Origin: Vandiemenella viatica
Taxonomy: Eukaryota > Arthropoda > Insecta > Orthoptera > Morabidae
DNA: 64,000 nucleotides
Reading direction: 5' to 3'
Assembly: GCA_031002005.1 (NCBI GenBank)
Contig: CM061920.1
Coordinates: 46,416,610 to 46,480,609, forward strand
Shown here: positions 1 to 12,150 of the stretch, piece after piece
Layout: the number at the start of each line of letters is the position of its first letter
Numbering within the stretch: the stretch's first letter is position 1
Notes under the pieces: generated by a model
Told to the model about the DNA's origin: nothing
The model's database searches: none
The model's input: only the letters and a program-made list of their open reading frames with translations
Made by a program: the position numbers and the translations under genes

Positions 1-727
1 ATCATCAACCACAGAGCTCACCCTTTGAGCAAGCCGCCGGAAGGAAGAGAGGATAGTCTCTGACCCCAGGCGGCAAGCATCGTTGGTGCTGACATGAGCT
101 ACAATCCGCAGCTGGCTACAACTCGTCCGATCAATGGCATCCAGGATGGCCTGATCCACATCTTGGATCAGACCTCCCGGAATACACAATGAATGGACAC
201 AGGACTTCATCCCAGACCTATTTGCCAAGTCCCTAAGGGGTTCAATAAAACGCCTAACGTTGGAGCTACCTATCACCAAAATCCCCTTCTGTGGTCGCTC
301 ATGCCTTGCGGGCAGGGGGGCTGGCAACTCGCTGTTTGACGATTGTGGATCTGAACCAGACCCAGACAACACATCAAACCTGTTGGACAGTGGTACAAGT
401 ATGTCCTCCTGGGATTCAGACTTGCACAACTGCCCCCGCATGCGGCGTCGACGCCCGGAAACCACACGCCAGACACCGTCAGGTGACTGCCGCACAGGCT
501 CCAAGGTCCTCAGCCTGGACTACAGGTACGATGCTGGGAACAGGAGAACCTGCGATAGCACTAGCTTCAGCGGAGTCTCCCATAGCACATCTGCTGCAGT
601 CGCCTGCGGCAGCTTCCAGCCTTGTAACTTTCGTTAGCAAAGCTGCAAGCTGAGCGCGAAGATCAGCCACCTCCGCCCGCGCCTGCACACAGCAATCACA
701 GTCCCTACACATATTATTTCTAAACAA
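1..727 (-). pseudogene. Non-LTR retrotransposon ORF1 with SGNH (GDSL-like) domain, cut by window edge
   Basis: Read on the minus strand from an ATG at 727. The first 80 or so residues hold a Cys-rich start (CRDCDCCVQAR) followed by a Leu/Ala heptad-like stretch that looks like a coiled coil. Near 479 the frame breaks. The next frame then runs open to position 1, with a basic patch (GRRRRMRG), an 'LSNRFDVL' block typical of LINE ORF1 proteins, and an SGNH hydrolase layout: 'GSSNVRRF' as the first block and 'VAHVSTNDACRLG' as the GTND-like block. ORF1 proteins with an esterase-like domain are known in the CR1/L2 group, where the protein binds RNA. ORF2 would lie left of the window. The tandem repeats upstream (about 820-1870) sit where the 5' UTR should be. 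The frameshift marks this copy as a pseudogene or as carrying a sequence error. Confidence 0.7.
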
Positions 728-819
728 AAGCTACGGAGAAGATGAAAGATGAACTAACCGAGTGATCCAAATAAACTGTTCACTACTTACAAACAACCGA
801 TAGACACGACTGGGAAAAG

Positions 820-1870
820 AAACCCTAAATTAACGAAGAAGGACTTTCTCGCGTAACGGTTACAGATGACCAACTGACTACTGGCACTGTTAAACAAATA
901 GCAAAGATGGACAAAAGCTATCTACACACTTTAAATTAAACTAACCACAGAAGGCACTTCCTGGCGTGACGGTTGCTGAAGACCAACTGTCTACTGGCGC
1001 TGTTAAATAAGCAAAGATTAAACAAAAGCTATCTACACACTTTAAATTAAACTAAACAAAGAAGACACTTCCGGGCGTGACGGTTGCTGAAGACCAACTG
1101 ACTACTGGCACTGTTAAATAAGCAAAGATTAAACAAAGCTTTCGACACACTTTAAATTAAACTAAACAAAGAAGGCACTTCCTGGCGTGACGGTTGCTGA
1201 AGACCAACTGACTACTGGCGCTGTTAAATAAGCAAAGATTAAACAAAAGCTATCTACACACTTTAAATTAAACTAAACAAAGAAGGCACTTCCTGGCATG
1301 ACGGTTGCTGAAGACCAACTGTCTACTGGCGCTGTTAAATAAGCAAAGATTGAACAAAAGCTATCTACACACTTTAAATTAAACTAAACACAGACGGAAC
1401 TTCCTGGCGTGACGGTTGCTGAAGACCAACTGTCTACTGGCGCTGTTAAATAAGCAAAGATTAAACAAAAGCTATCTACACACTTTAAATTAAACTAAAG
1501 AAAGAAGGCACTTCCTGGCGTGACGGTTGCTGAAGACCAACTAACTACTGGCGCTGTTAAATAAGCAAAGATTAAACAAAAGCTATCTACACACTTTAAA
1601 TTAAACTAAACAAGAAGGCACTTCCTGGCGTGACGGTTGCTGAAGACCAACTGACTACTGGCGCTGTTAAATAAGCAAAGATTAAACAAAAGCTATCTAC
1701 ACACTTTAAATTAAACTAAACACAGAGAGCACTTCCTGGCGTGACGGTTGCTGAAGACCAACTGACTACTGGCGCTGTTAAATAAGCAAAGATTAAACAA
1801 AAGCTATCTACACACTTTAAATTAAACTAACACAGACGGAACTTCCTGGCGTGACAGTTGCTAGTTGCTA
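820..1870. repeat. Tandem array of ~111-bp monomers, probable 5' UTR promoter repeats of the adjacent LINE
   Basis: About ten head-to-tail copies. The phrase 'acggttgctgaagaccaact' recurs near 971, 1081, 1191, 1303, 1413, 1526, 1636 and 1745, so the period is about 111 bp. A diverged copy lies at about 850 and the last near 1850. Each monomer ends in an AT-rich 'ctttaaattaaactaa' segment. The array lies immediately 5' of the minus-strand ORF1. It stops abruptly at about 1870 against a CR1-like fragment, so the LINE seems to have inserted into that older element. Repeated 5' monomers that act as promoters are known in mouse L1; the promoter role here is inference. Confidence 0.75.
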
Positions 1871-1871
1871 G

Positions 1872-2642
1872 TTGGGTTGGTAAACATGGGATGAAGAGAT
1901 ATGCAAAAATGATTCAGCTTATTAGATACACAAATAAAAAAAAAGGTTAATTATGAACATAAGGCGGGGAAAGAATTGCTTGCTGAAGACTTGACATGTA
2001 AATATTTTGGCATTATGTTTGATAAGAAGTTTAACTGGGCAGGACACATTGGACAGGTGGGTAGGAAAAGTTTTCAAAATTTCTGCACTTGTTGGAGAGT
2101 GTGGTGAGGGGAAGTACGAGAGAAGTAAAGGACATTGGGTTACAAAACTTTGGTCAGGACCCTTGCCTCGAATATGGTAGTGTAGTATGGGACCTTCATT
2201 TTGCGTATCAAATATAGGAATTGGAAAGGGTGCAAAAAAGGGCTGCTAGATTTGTTTCTGGAAATTATCGCAGAATCGCAATCAGTGACGGAGATGATAA
2301 AGGAGCTGGAATGGGATTCATTGCAAGACAGGAGGAGGATGAGGAGGGACATGGGAGTGTACAGGGCATATACTGGTGATGAGGCATCGAAAGATATTGG
2401 AGTAGGTATGAAAAGTAGTGCATGGAAGGGATAAGATGACCATGACCACAAGCTGGCACTCGATTTCAGGCACAAGGGTGTGGGAAGATTCTCTTTTGTT
2501 GGTAAGGGTGTCAGGGATTGGAACAAATTTCCAAGCGAAGTTATGAATAATTTACCAAAAACGTTGAAAGAATTTAATGATAAAATCTATAGAGGGCAAA
2601 TGTAGGTGGGTGCAGGTTAGGGGAAGATGAGGATAGGGAAAT
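1872..2642 (+). mobile_element. CR1-like LINE, 3' fragment (copy 1)
   Basis: Translation in shifting frames gives the C-terminal third of a LINE ORF2, including a stretch resembling VGKHGMK and a region ending AARFVSGNYR. It then runs through the non-coding 3' end ('gatagggaaat' near 2640). It matches, piece by piece, the better preserved copy on the minus strand at 41045-43255. Several stops and frameshifts, such as near 1950 and 2160, make it inactive. Its left edge is the junction with the 111-bp monomer array, and the sequence at that junction (gttgggttggtaaac) is present uninterrupted in the 41-kb copy. Confidence 0.8.
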
Positions 2643-2726
2643 ACGACCCAACACTTACCACAGATGAAGGCTTAAGTAAACAATGAAATAATAGGTGCTA
2701 AGCAGCGAAAAGGAATTACAAATTAA

Positions 2727-2927
2727 GATAGGGTAATGAACCACCACTTATATTAGATGATGATTGTGGGGCATTAATACAAATAACACAAAAACATATA
2801 TGCTATAGTAATTTTCGGGTCTTAGCCCTACATTAACAAGGAACATTGTGGAGGGTGGGAGTTGTAAGAAACTGACACACAGAATCACAAACATCATCAA
2901 AGTTAAGTGGTGGTTCATTTCCCTATC
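2727..2927. mobile_element. 201-bp MITE with TTAA target duplications (piggyBac-like by target site)
   Basis: Terminal inverted repeats of about 25 bp: left 'gatagggtaatgaaccacca', right the inverted 'tggtggttcatttccctatc'. The element is flanked on both sides by TTAA (2723-2726 and 2928-2931). TTAA duplication is the hallmark of piggyBac and Kolobok elements. The terminal bases (GATAGGG) do not match the usual CCC start of piggyBac, so the superfamily is uncertain. No coding capacity. Confidence 0.7.
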
Positions 2928-2931
2928 TTAA

Positions 2932-4177
2932 ATTATAAATACTAGTGATCACCCAGGGATCAAAATTCGATCGTAATTCATTAAGATGTTTTAGTTTCTT
3001 CTGGAAAAAAATTAATCATTGCATATATTTTTTTAATTAGTTTTATTGCATTTGCTGTGAGCATAGATATATTATATACTGTATAAATTGATATCTTTGG
3101 CTGCGAGCGTGTACCAATATGACATTAGCTTGTGTTGTCTGCTTCAATAACTTAATAAAATTAAAATGATACACTACATGCATGACTGTATCTGTAATTT
3201 TAGCTTCTGGACTAACCATAGCAAATGATGAACTTCATTTATGAATAATTTTTAAAATAATTTTTTAACTTTCTTTTTATCGATGGTACATTTGAGTTCA
3301 GTCCATCATACAATGATTTAAAATATCCAATTTTGACTTAGGCCAGTAAAATTGCTTTAACCTTATGACAACATGAAGTGAACACAGTCCTTTCACCTGA
3401 AGTGACTTTTGATTCAAAATGTTTTGCATTGCAAAACCTGCATTGTAAATTCTAAACTATCAAAATTTCTTGGAATGACGTTTGGTGCGTATATAAGTGT
3501 ATCCACCAAAATAATTTAATCATTTTATATAATATTTAAATTTGGTCTATTATCATTTTGAATTTCGTGCAAATAGGTATTCCTTCTTCTTTGTCTCTCA
3601 CTCCGACCTGTCAATGTTCTATGTCGTGGCATAATGGAAGTAGGTGCGAATATACGAATGTTAAAAAAGTGATGAAATTACTGAAATCCAAAAATCAAAA
3701 GGCCCTTTTAAATAATAAAATGTACTCACTTTTTAAAATTATTAATCCAATTTACTTTTATTTTTGGCCGAAACATTAAGCAAGACAAAAGTCAGTACAA
3801 ATTATCAATTAAGATGTCAAATTCTCTGTAAAATAGAAAGTATTCCTTTTGGAAATGTTCCTTTTATAAGTTCAAAGCTTAAGCTCTACTTTATATGACT
3901 GTTTTATTTTATCAAAGACTACAGAAGCCCGCAATGCTGGGAATACAGGTCAGATAGTTGACTCTGACCCGATTCGATTTCTCGCACACACAAGCTCGCA
4001 AATTTATTTTTATTTAATAATGTACAGGTATTTGTAACACTTATATAATCTATGCCCATTATATTTGTTTTCATACTGTTGACCAAAGACCACGGATATT
4101 GGTATCATTGGCATTAAAAAAACAATTGAACATAAACAACTAATGTTTTATTTAATTTAATGTATTTGCAACACATA
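2932..4177. other. AT-rich intergenic DNA, nothing recognised
   Basis: No open frame with recognisable protein features, no tandem array and no inverted termini. The 73-residue frame at 3558-3779 has low-complexity AT-rich codon use and no family I recognise, so I do not call it. Confidence 0.6.
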
Positions 4178-7100
4178 TCTTATATATAAAAATCAATGTT
4201 TGGTTTGTATGTTCGTCTTCTATGCGTTCCTGTACCATTTATCAGATTGCAATGAAACCTTGGAGAGTTTTCGAGTGTGCGCCTGCGAAGGTTCCTGCGA
4301 AAAAAAAATTCCAAAAAGTCGCCCCTATTCCCCATAACACCCCATAGTTTAGGCAAAACCACATTTTTTATCCGATTTAGATAGGAATTTGTACACTTAT
4401 ACTTTAAAACAAACATAAAAATACTGCCTACATACGGTTTCCGAATATTAATCCCCTCGCCCCATATCCACCCCCATACTTTAGGCAATACCACATTTTT
4501 TATCCGATTTAGATAGGAATTTGTACACTTACACTTTAAAACAAACAGAAAAATACTGCCAACATATGGTTCCCGAATATTCATCCCCTCTCCCCCTTTC
4601 CAACCCCATTACGTTTTCACCCATAATTTAGGCAAACCACATTTTTTATCCGATTTAGATAAGAATTTGTACACTTTTACTATAAAACAAACAGAAAAAT
4701 ACTGCCTACGTATGGTTCCCGAATATTCATCCCCTCTCCCCCTTTCCACCGCCATTACGTTTTCACCCCATAATTTAGGCAAACCACATTTCTTATCCGA
4801 TTTAGATAAGAATTTGTACACTTATACTTAAAAACAAACAGAAAAATACAGCCTATGTATGGTTTCCGAATATTCATCCCCTCTCCCCTTTCCAACCCCA
4901 TTATGTTTTTACCCATAATTTAGGCAAACCACATTTCTTATCCGATTTAGATAAGAATTTGTACACTTATACTTTAAAACAAACAGAAAAATACTGCCTG
5001 CGTATGGTTTCCGAATATTCATCCCCTCTACCCCTTTCCAACCCCATTACTTTTCACCCCATAATTTAGGCAAACCACATTTTATATCCGATTTAGATAA
5101 GAATTTGTACACTTATACTTTAAAACAAACAGAAAAATACTGCTACGTATGGTTTCAGAATATTCATTTCCTTTCCCCTTCCCCCTCCCCCCCATTACGT
5201 TTTTACCCCATAATTTAGGCAAACCACATTTTTTATCCGATTCAGATAAGAATTTGTACATTTATACTTTAAAACAAACAGAAAAATACTGCCTACGTAT
5301 GGTTTCGAATATTCATCCCCTCTCCCCCTTTCCAACCCATTACGTTTCACCCCATAATTTAGGCAAACCACATTTTATATCCGATTTAGATAAGAATTTG
5401 TACACTTATACTTTAAAACAAACAGAAAAATACTGCTACGTATGGTTTCAGAATATTCATTTCCTTCCCCCTTCCCCCTCCCCCCATTACGTTTTTACCC
5501 CATAATTTAGGCAAACCACATTTTTATCCGATTTAGATAAAATTTGTACATTTATACTTTAAAACAAACAGAAAAATACTGCCTATGTATGGTTTCCGAA
5601 TATTCATCCCTCTCCCACTTTCCAACCCCATTACGTTTTTACCCCATAATTTAGGCAAACCACATTTTTTATCCGATTTAGATAAGAATTTGTACACTTT
5701 TACTTTAAAACAAACAGAAAAATATTGCCTACGTATGGTTCCCGAATATTCATCCCCTCTCCCCCTTTCCAACCCATTACGTTTTCACCCCATAATTTAG
5801 GCAAACCACATTTTATCCGATTTAGATAAGAATTTGTACATTTATACTTTAAAACAAACAGAAAAATACTGCCTACGTATGGTTTCCGAATATTCAGCCT
5901 CTCTCCCCCTTTCCAACCCCATTACGTTTTCACCCCATAATTTAGGCAAACCACATTTTATATCCGATTTAGATAAGAATTTACACTTATACTTTAAAAC
6001 AAACAGAAAAATACTGCTACGTATGGTTTCAGAATATTCATTTCCTTACCCCCTTCCCCCTCCCCCCATTACGTTTTTACCCCATAATTTAGGCAAACCA
6101 CATTTTTTATCCGATTTAGATAAGAATTTGTACATTTATACTTTAAAACAAACAGAAAAATACTGCCTACGTATGGTTCCCGAATATTCATCCCCTCTCC
6201 CCTTTCCAACCCATTACGTTTTCACCCATAATTTAGGCAAACCACATTTTTTATCCGATTTAGATAAGAATTTGTACATTTATACTTTAAAACAAACAGA
6301 AAAATACTGCCTACGTATGGTTTCCGAATATTCATCCTCTCTCCCCCTTTCCAACCCCATTACGTTTTCACCCATAATTTAGGCAAAACCACATTTTATA
6401 TCCGATTTAGATAAGAATTGTACACTTATACTTTAAAACAAACAGAAAAATACTGCTACGTATGGTTTCAGAATATTCATTTCCTTACCCCCTTCCCCCT
6501 CCCCCCATTCGTTTTTACCCCATATTTAGGCAAACCACATTTTTTATCGATTTAGATAAGAATTTGTACATTTATACTTAAAACAAACAGAAAAATACTG
6601 CCTACGTATGGTTTCCGAATATTCATCCCCTCTCCCACTTTCCAACCCCATTACGTTTTTACCCCATAATTTAGGCAAACCACATTTTTTATCCGATTTA
6701 GATAAGAATTTGTACACTTTTACTTTAAAACAAACAGAAAAATACTGCCTACGTATGGTTCCCGAATATTCATCCCCTCTCCCCCTTTCCAACCCCATTA
6801 CGTTTTCACCCCATAATTTAGGCAAACCACATTTTATATCCGATTTAGATAAGAATTTTACACTTATACTTTAAAACAAACAGAAAAATACTGCTATGTA
6901 TGGTTTCAGAATATTCATTTCCTTTCCCCTTCCCCTCCCCCTCCATTACGTTTTACCCCATAATTTAGGCAAACCACATTTTTTATCGATTTAGATAAGA
7001 ATTGTACATTTATACTTTAAAACAAACAGAAAAATACTGCCTACGTATGGTTTCCGAATATTCATCCCCTCTCCCCTTTCCAACCCCATTACGTTTCACC

Positions 7101-8442
7101 CCATAATTTAGGCAAACCACATTTTATATCCGATTTAGATAAGAATTTGTACACTTATACTTTAAAAACAAAACAGAAAAATACTGCTACGTATGGTTTC
7201 AGAATATTCATTTCTTTCCCCCTTCCCCCTCCCCCCCATTACGTTTTACCCCATAATTTAGGCAAACCACATTTTTTATCCGATTTAGATAAGAATTTGT
7301 ACATTTATACTTTAAAACAAACAGAAAAATACTGCTAGTATGGTTTCCGAATATTCATCCCCTCTCCCCCTTTCCAACCCCATTACGTTTTCACCCCATA
7401 ATTTAGGCAAACCACATTTTATATCCGATTTAGATAAGAATTTGTACACTTATACTTTAAAACAAACAGAAAAAACTGCTACGTTATGGTTCAGAATATT
7501 CATTTTCCTTTCCCCCTTCCCCTCCTCCCCACATTACGTTTTTACCCCATAATTTAGGCAAACACATTTTTTATCCGATTTAGATAAGAATTTGTACATT
7601 TATACTTTAAAACAACAGAAAAATACTGCCTACGTATGGTTTCCGAATATTCATCCCCTCTCCACTTTCCAACCCATTACGTTTTTACCCCATAATTTAG
7701 GCAAACCACATTTTTATCCGATTTAGATAAGAATTTGTACACTTTTACTTTAAAACAAACAGAAAAATATTGCCTACGTATGGTTCCCGAATATTCATCC
7801 CCTCTCCCCTTTCCAACCCCATTACGTTTTCACCCCATAATTTAGGCAAACCATTTTTTTATCGATTTAGATAAGAATTTGTACATTTATACTTTAAAAC
7901 AACAGAAAAATATGCCTACGTATGGTTTCCGAATATTCATCCTCTCTCCCCCTTTCCTACCCCATTACGTTTCACCCCATAATTTAGGCAAACCACATTT
8001 TATATCGATTTAGATAAGAATTTGTACACTTATACTTTAAAACAAACAGAAAATACTGCTACGTATGGTTTCAGAATATCATTGCCTTTACCCCCTTCCC
8101 CTCCCCCATTACGTTTTACCCCATAATTAGGCAAACCACATTTTTTATCCGATTTAGATAAGAATTTGTACATTTATACTTTAAAACAAACAGAAAAATA
8201 CTGCCTACGTATGGTTTCCGAATATTCATCCCTCTCCCACTTTCCAACCCATTACGTTTTTACCCCATAATTTAGGCAAACCACATTTTTTTATCCGATT
8301 TAGATAAGAATTTGACAAACTTTTACTTTAAAACAAACAGAAAAATACTGCCTACGTAGGGTTCCGAATATCATCCCCTCTCCCCTTTCCAACCCCATAC
8401 GTTTTCACCCCATAATTTAGGCAAACCACATTTTATATCCGA
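4178..8442 (+). mobile_element. Helitron A, 5' part, non-autonomous, satellite-filled; 3' end lost in the gap
   Basis: It begins A|TC at 4178 with 'tcttatatataaaaatcaat', the same 5' terminus as the complete Helitron B at 14899. The first 180 bp are unique leader shared with B, including 'gcgttcctgtaccattt'. After that it becomes the 146-bp satellite until the run of Ns. Helitrons replicate by rolling circle, insert between A and T, start with TC and end in CTRR behind a hairpin. Here only the 5' landmark is visible. No Rep/helicase is encoded, so it would need a partner element in trans. Confidence 0.8.
4361..8442. repeat. Tandem satellite, ~146-bp unit, about 28 units before the gap
   Basis: The anchor 'ataatttaggc' recurs about every 146 bp from about 4478 to 8412 (29 occurrences counting the variant at 4361; the first interval is shorter, about 117 bp). 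Units fall into at least two types. One has 'ttttttatccgattt' followed by 'actgcctacgtatgg'. The other has 'ttttatatccgattt' followed by 'actgctacgtatgg', with a longer C-rich run. The two types alternate irregularly, which suggests a higher-order structure. Each unit has a polypyrimidine tract and an A-rich core. The peptides obtained by translating it (for example HNLGKPHFLSDLDKN) are a by-product of repetition. Confidence 0.95.
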
Positions 8443-9442
8443 NNNNNNNNNNNNNNNNNNNNNNNNNNNNNNNNNNNNNNNNNNNNNNNNNNNNNNNNNN
8501 NNNNNNNNNNNNNNNNNNNNNNNNNNNNNNNNNNNNNNNNNNNNNNNNNNNNNNNNNNNNNNNNNNNNNNNNNNNNNNNNNNNNNNNNNNNNNNNNNNNN
8601 NNNNNNNNNNNNNNNNNNNNNNNNNNNNNNNNNNNNNNNNNNNNNNNNNNNNNNNNNNNNNNNNNNNNNNNNNNNNNNNNNNNNNNNNNNNNNNNNNNNN
8701 NNNNNNNNNNNNNNNNNNNNNNNNNNNNNNNNNNNNNNNNNNNNNNNNNNNNNNNNNNNNNNNNNNNNNNNNNNNNNNNNNNNNNNNNNNNNNNNNNNNN
8801 NNNNNNNNNNNNNNNNNNNNNNNNNNNNNNNNNNNNNNNNNNNNNNNNNNNNNNNNNNNNNNNNNNNNNNNNNNNNNNNNNNNNNNNNNNNNNNNNNNNN
8901 NNNNNNNNNNNNNNNNNNNNNNNNNNNNNNNNNNNNNNNNNNNNNNNNNNNNNNNNNNNNNNNNNNNNNNNNNNNNNNNNNNNNNNNNNNNNNNNNNNNN
9001 NNNNNNNNNNNNNNNNNNNNNNNNNNNNNNNNNNNNNNNNNNNNNNNNNNNNNNNNNNNNNNNNNNNNNNNNNNNNNNNNNNNNNNNNNNNNNNNNNNNN
9101 NNNNNNNNNNNNNNNNNNNNNNNNNNNNNNNNNNNNNNNNNNNNNNNNNNNNNNNNNNNNNNNNNNNNNNNNNNNNNNNNNNNNNNNNNNNNNNNNNNNN
9201 NNNNNNNNNNNNNNNNNNNNNNNNNNNNNNNNNNNNNNNNNNNNNNNNNNNNNNNNNNNNNNNNNNNNNNNNNNNNNNNNNNNNNNNNNNNNNNNNNNNN
9301 NNNNNNNNNNNNNNNNNNNNNNNNNNNNNNNNNNNNNNNNNNNNNNNNNNNNNNNNNNNNNNNNNNNNNNNNNNNNNNNNNNNNNNNNNNNNNNNNNNNN
9401 NNNNNNNNNNNNNNNNNNNNNNNNNNNNNNNNNNNNNNNNNN
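8443..9442. other. Assembly gap, exactly 1000 N
   Basis: A run of 1000 undetermined bases directly follows a satellite unit. The round number suggests a placeholder of unknown true length. The missing part should hold the rest of the array and the 3' terminus of Helitron A. Confidence 0.99.
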
Positions 9443-9975
9443 TTATGTTAATTAGGCTGAAAACTTCTTGAGTGAATATGAATAGATGTACAAGAAAAGT
9501 TTGAAAAATGCAATATGCCATATAATGGCTAAGACTTACATTTATTTGTAAACTAATACATATACTTCACTGTGTTATCAACTATCAGTGTTGAGTTTAT
9601 ATTGCTTTTATACTTACAAGCACAATCAACTAGTTAAACTTTTGTGATTAGATTGTAATCTGTTAAGTATTTTAATAACAATTACTTTACAAAGAAAAAT
9701 CGAAAGTAAATGGCGAAGATGATGCCGAAGTTACTGAACACCTTGTCTCACTGTATTCGTCACTGCTGTGTTAGAAGAAAAGAAGAAAAAAAGAGGAAAA
9801 AATGTCGATCCACAGAATTTCGAATGTTGAAAGTTTTCCTTGGCAAATGTCTAAGATATAAGGACAAAGTTATCTAGTATTAAACATCAAAATCTTTCTA
9901 TAAAATGTGATTCAACATTTTTCAACTTCTAGTTGAAGCTCTAAAAATTTATGTAAATACGTGATGAAAAGTTTA

Positions 9976-10122
9976 CTATCCAAAGGTATTTTTCCTTATT
10001 TCGTGAAAATCATTCTTAATTTCAAGGCACACTTCTTTCCAAGCGTTCCAGGTAGCGTCTTTAAAAGAATGTATAGTTTTGCCTCTTAAAACTGCTAACG
10101 AAATGAGAAGATGAGTATCCAT
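9976..10122 (-). CDS. Short open frame, 48 residues, possible fragment of a MADF/Myb-like transposon protein
   Basis: An ATG at 10122 opens a 48-codon frame ending at 9976, with an aromatic pattern around 'DATWNAWKEVCLEI'. That pattern is loosely like the third helix region of MADF or Myb/SANT domains found beside Harbinger transposases. The resemblance is weak and I cannot exclude chance. No neighbour supports it except the GC-rich transposon-like block that follows. The rest of 9443-10186 shows nothing I recognise. Confidence 0.2.
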   Translation of the reverse strand: MDTHLLISLAVLRGKTIHSFKDATWNAWKEVCLEIKNDFHEIRKNTFG

Positions 10123-10186
10123 CATCACTTAACTTACATTACGATTTTTAAATTCAAAAAATGTTAACTTTAACAGACTGAAAGCG

Positions 10187-10686
10187 CACAAGCGGTTAAA
10201 AAATCACCGAGTGTGCAAGCGCTTATTTGACCACATGGGCCACTGAAAAAAAAGGGCCACTGTCTGGATTGGGGCAGTCAAACAACCGCCGAATGTAGTG
10301 GCAGCGTCCGGCTGCATACCTGCCGTCGACGGCAATTCTGCCGTAAGCCCAGTGTGTAAGCTCCCATTTGATCCCTCGCGCCAGTACTGGAACGACGGCG
10401 ACGAAAACTTTCCGCCGCGGCCGAAACCGTCCAGTGTGTAACCGATCTTAGAGTCGTCAGCAGCGCCTTAATACGTGGCCCGTTGTGCTGCCCCGCCCTA
10501 GCTAACGTCTGTTTTCCCGCAGAGAGCAATAGAAAGCAGGTTTAAATCGAACGAACCGAATTAATTTTTGAAAGTTACTTAACATTGTTTACTCTTCGGT
10601 TCGGCAGAACTCTGATCGAGCGCAAACCCGCGTCCAGCTAGGGGGGGGCAGCTGCCCCCCCCTGCCCGTACCTGGCTACGCCCTTG
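10187..10686. mobile_element. GC-rich transposon-like block ending in a hAT-type terminus
   Basis: Base composition changes sharply at about 10190, from AT-rich to GC-rich with many CpG. The motif 'cagtgtgtaa' occurs twice (about 10350 and 10430). The right edge is 'cctggctacgcccttg' (10671-10686), the inverted form of the CAnnGGCGTAGCCAGG-type end of many insect hAT elements. It lies next to a C-run hairpin (ggggggggcagctgcccccccc). The matching left terminus is not visible, so whether this is one element or two is open. Confidence 0.4.
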
Positions 10687-10699
10687 GCGGTCCGCACGA

Positions 10700-11118
10700 A
10701 TAATGGCATCCACGCGGATCACCATGTCTGGAGTGGTGCACTGACAAGACGCCCAGAATGTGGCAGATCTTCGAGTTGAGTTGTTGGACTTCCTGATGCC
10801 TTATCAATCTTTGCCCACTTCCTGAGAGTGCTCCTATCGACTGCACAATCTCCATACACTGCATACAAACAATTATGGATATTTCCCACATTTTCGTTCT
10901 CTGAAATCAAGAACTCAATCACTGCTCACTGTTGGTAACGTGGATCACTAACAGAAGCAATTTTCAAAATTCACTACAGCTCTGACATCTGTTGGAATGA
11001 TTTGAAACTACATCCACCAGGAGGAGAAACACTAAACTTGAGTATCTAGAAGTACAAATTTCCGTTGTTGCTCATTGTGGAGAAAAATTATACGGCATTA
11101 CTTATTGAATGACCCTCG
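10700..11118 (-). mobile_element. mariner fragment: 5' terminus and N-terminal DNA-binding part of transposase
   Basis: The minus strand starts at the TA (11119-11120) with a mariner-type terminus: the reverse of 'attgaatgaccctcg'. About 190 bp further in, the frame ending at 10719 gives the helix-turn-helix portion of a mariner transposase (AVIEFLISENENV, then VYGDCAVDRSTLRKW, then a HSGR block). The DDD catalytic part is missing; the fragment runs out near 10700 against the hAT-like end. The right flank continues in the CR1-like LINE sequence 'gtacacaggttctct'. The copy at 43010 shows that stretch uninterrupted, so the mariner used a TA inside the LINE. Confidence 0.75.
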
Positions 11119-11120
11119 TA

Positions 11121-12150
11121 GTACACAGGTTCTCTAATTCTTCTTATTTTATGTTGTGGAATAAATTTTCCCCCCCTTGCTTACTATCTCCTTGAACTCT
11201 TCCCACCTTCACTCTACTGTACTTCTGCCTTCCTGCCATTTGCTGAAACGTTCTCTGAAAAATCTTTTCAAATTAGAAATCTGTCCTTTATATAACTGTA
11301 CCTATTTCCCTCTTACATTTTGGCTGCTGATTCACTGAATCCTCTAGTATCCATCAGAACTGCTTCATGATCACTAATTCCTTCGGTTACTTGACACACC
11401 ATAAGGTTATCATCAGGCTTTATTAGGAATATATCCAACAAATTTTATCCCCTAGTTTTCTGCTCTACCACTTGTGTAATTCCTCCTTCCCTTATTAAGG
11501 TATTTACAAAGCTCTGTTCCCTGGTGTTTAATCTTATTTCCTACCCAGTTTACACCCTGTAACTTTAAGTCCCCCTCAATAATGACAATGCTATTCTCAC
11601 CTCTGAGTATGAATTTAATTTCTCCGCAAGAGCCTCATCTTCATCTGCCATTCTTCCACTGCAGTAAGCAGCCAACACCCTGATTTTTTCTTTTTATTAC
11701 CCCAGAAATCTACCCCAAGTAACTCACGGTCATGCTCTATGAACACCAGTGAATTGTGGTAGGTTTTGTTAACTAGTATGAAAATTCCTCCACCAATTGC
11801 TCCTCTATCCCTGTGAAACGCTGTTTAACTCTCAGGAAAAAACCTCACTGTCTAGTACTTCTTCTTTTAACCAACTCTCTACCCCTATTATTACTTGTGG
11901 CTAGTGTACTTCTATTAAGTTTGCAAATTCGATTACTTTGTTCATTATACTTCTACAGTCCACCAATAACACCCTTATTACTGGATGTATATTTTTAGTA
12001 TTTACCTCCTCCTTCCCAGTTTTACCCCAGTTAATTATTATTTCAGCAACTGAACATCTGTGATTTTTTCCATTGTGGATCTACCGTCAGTATCACTTTG
12101 TCATCTATCTCTATCCCTTCACCAGCAGCCCCTACCCTAAAGAAGGCACA
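11121..12150 (-). pseudogene. CR1-like LINE (copy 2), ORF2 N-terminal endonuclease region
   Basis: Minus-strand frames recover an AP-endonuclease-like domain: 'HDRELLGVDFW' and 'IRVLAAYCSGR' near 11660-11740, 'GDLKLQGVNW' (the GDFN-type block) near 11540-11580, and 'ISDHEAVLM' (the SDH block) near 11365-11390. The DNA from 11121 to 11360 matches 43030-43250, so it belongs to the same family as the reverse transcriptase copy there. The endonuclease nicks target DNA to prime reverse transcription. Several frameshifts and stops are visible. The reverse transcriptase part is absent, replaced leftward by the mariner fragment. Confidence 0.7.

Noticed and set aside
260..653. Plus-strand frames opposite the SGNH ORF1
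   Set aside because: They lie antisense to a recognisable LINE ORF1 and show no protein motif; the GC-rich coding DNA leaves spurious frames open.
820..1870. CRISPR array
   Set aside because: Whole 111-bp units repeat without unique spacers, in a eukaryotic transposon context.
4180..8442. Many open frames on both strands encoding repeats such as HNLGKPHFLSDLDKN and KCGLPKLWG
   Set aside because: They are by-products of the satellite: unit length is near but not always a multiple of three, frames open and close with single-base indels between units, and both strands show equally long frames.
8433..9521. A 362-residue minus-strand frame
   Set aside because: Almost all of it is the run of Ns.
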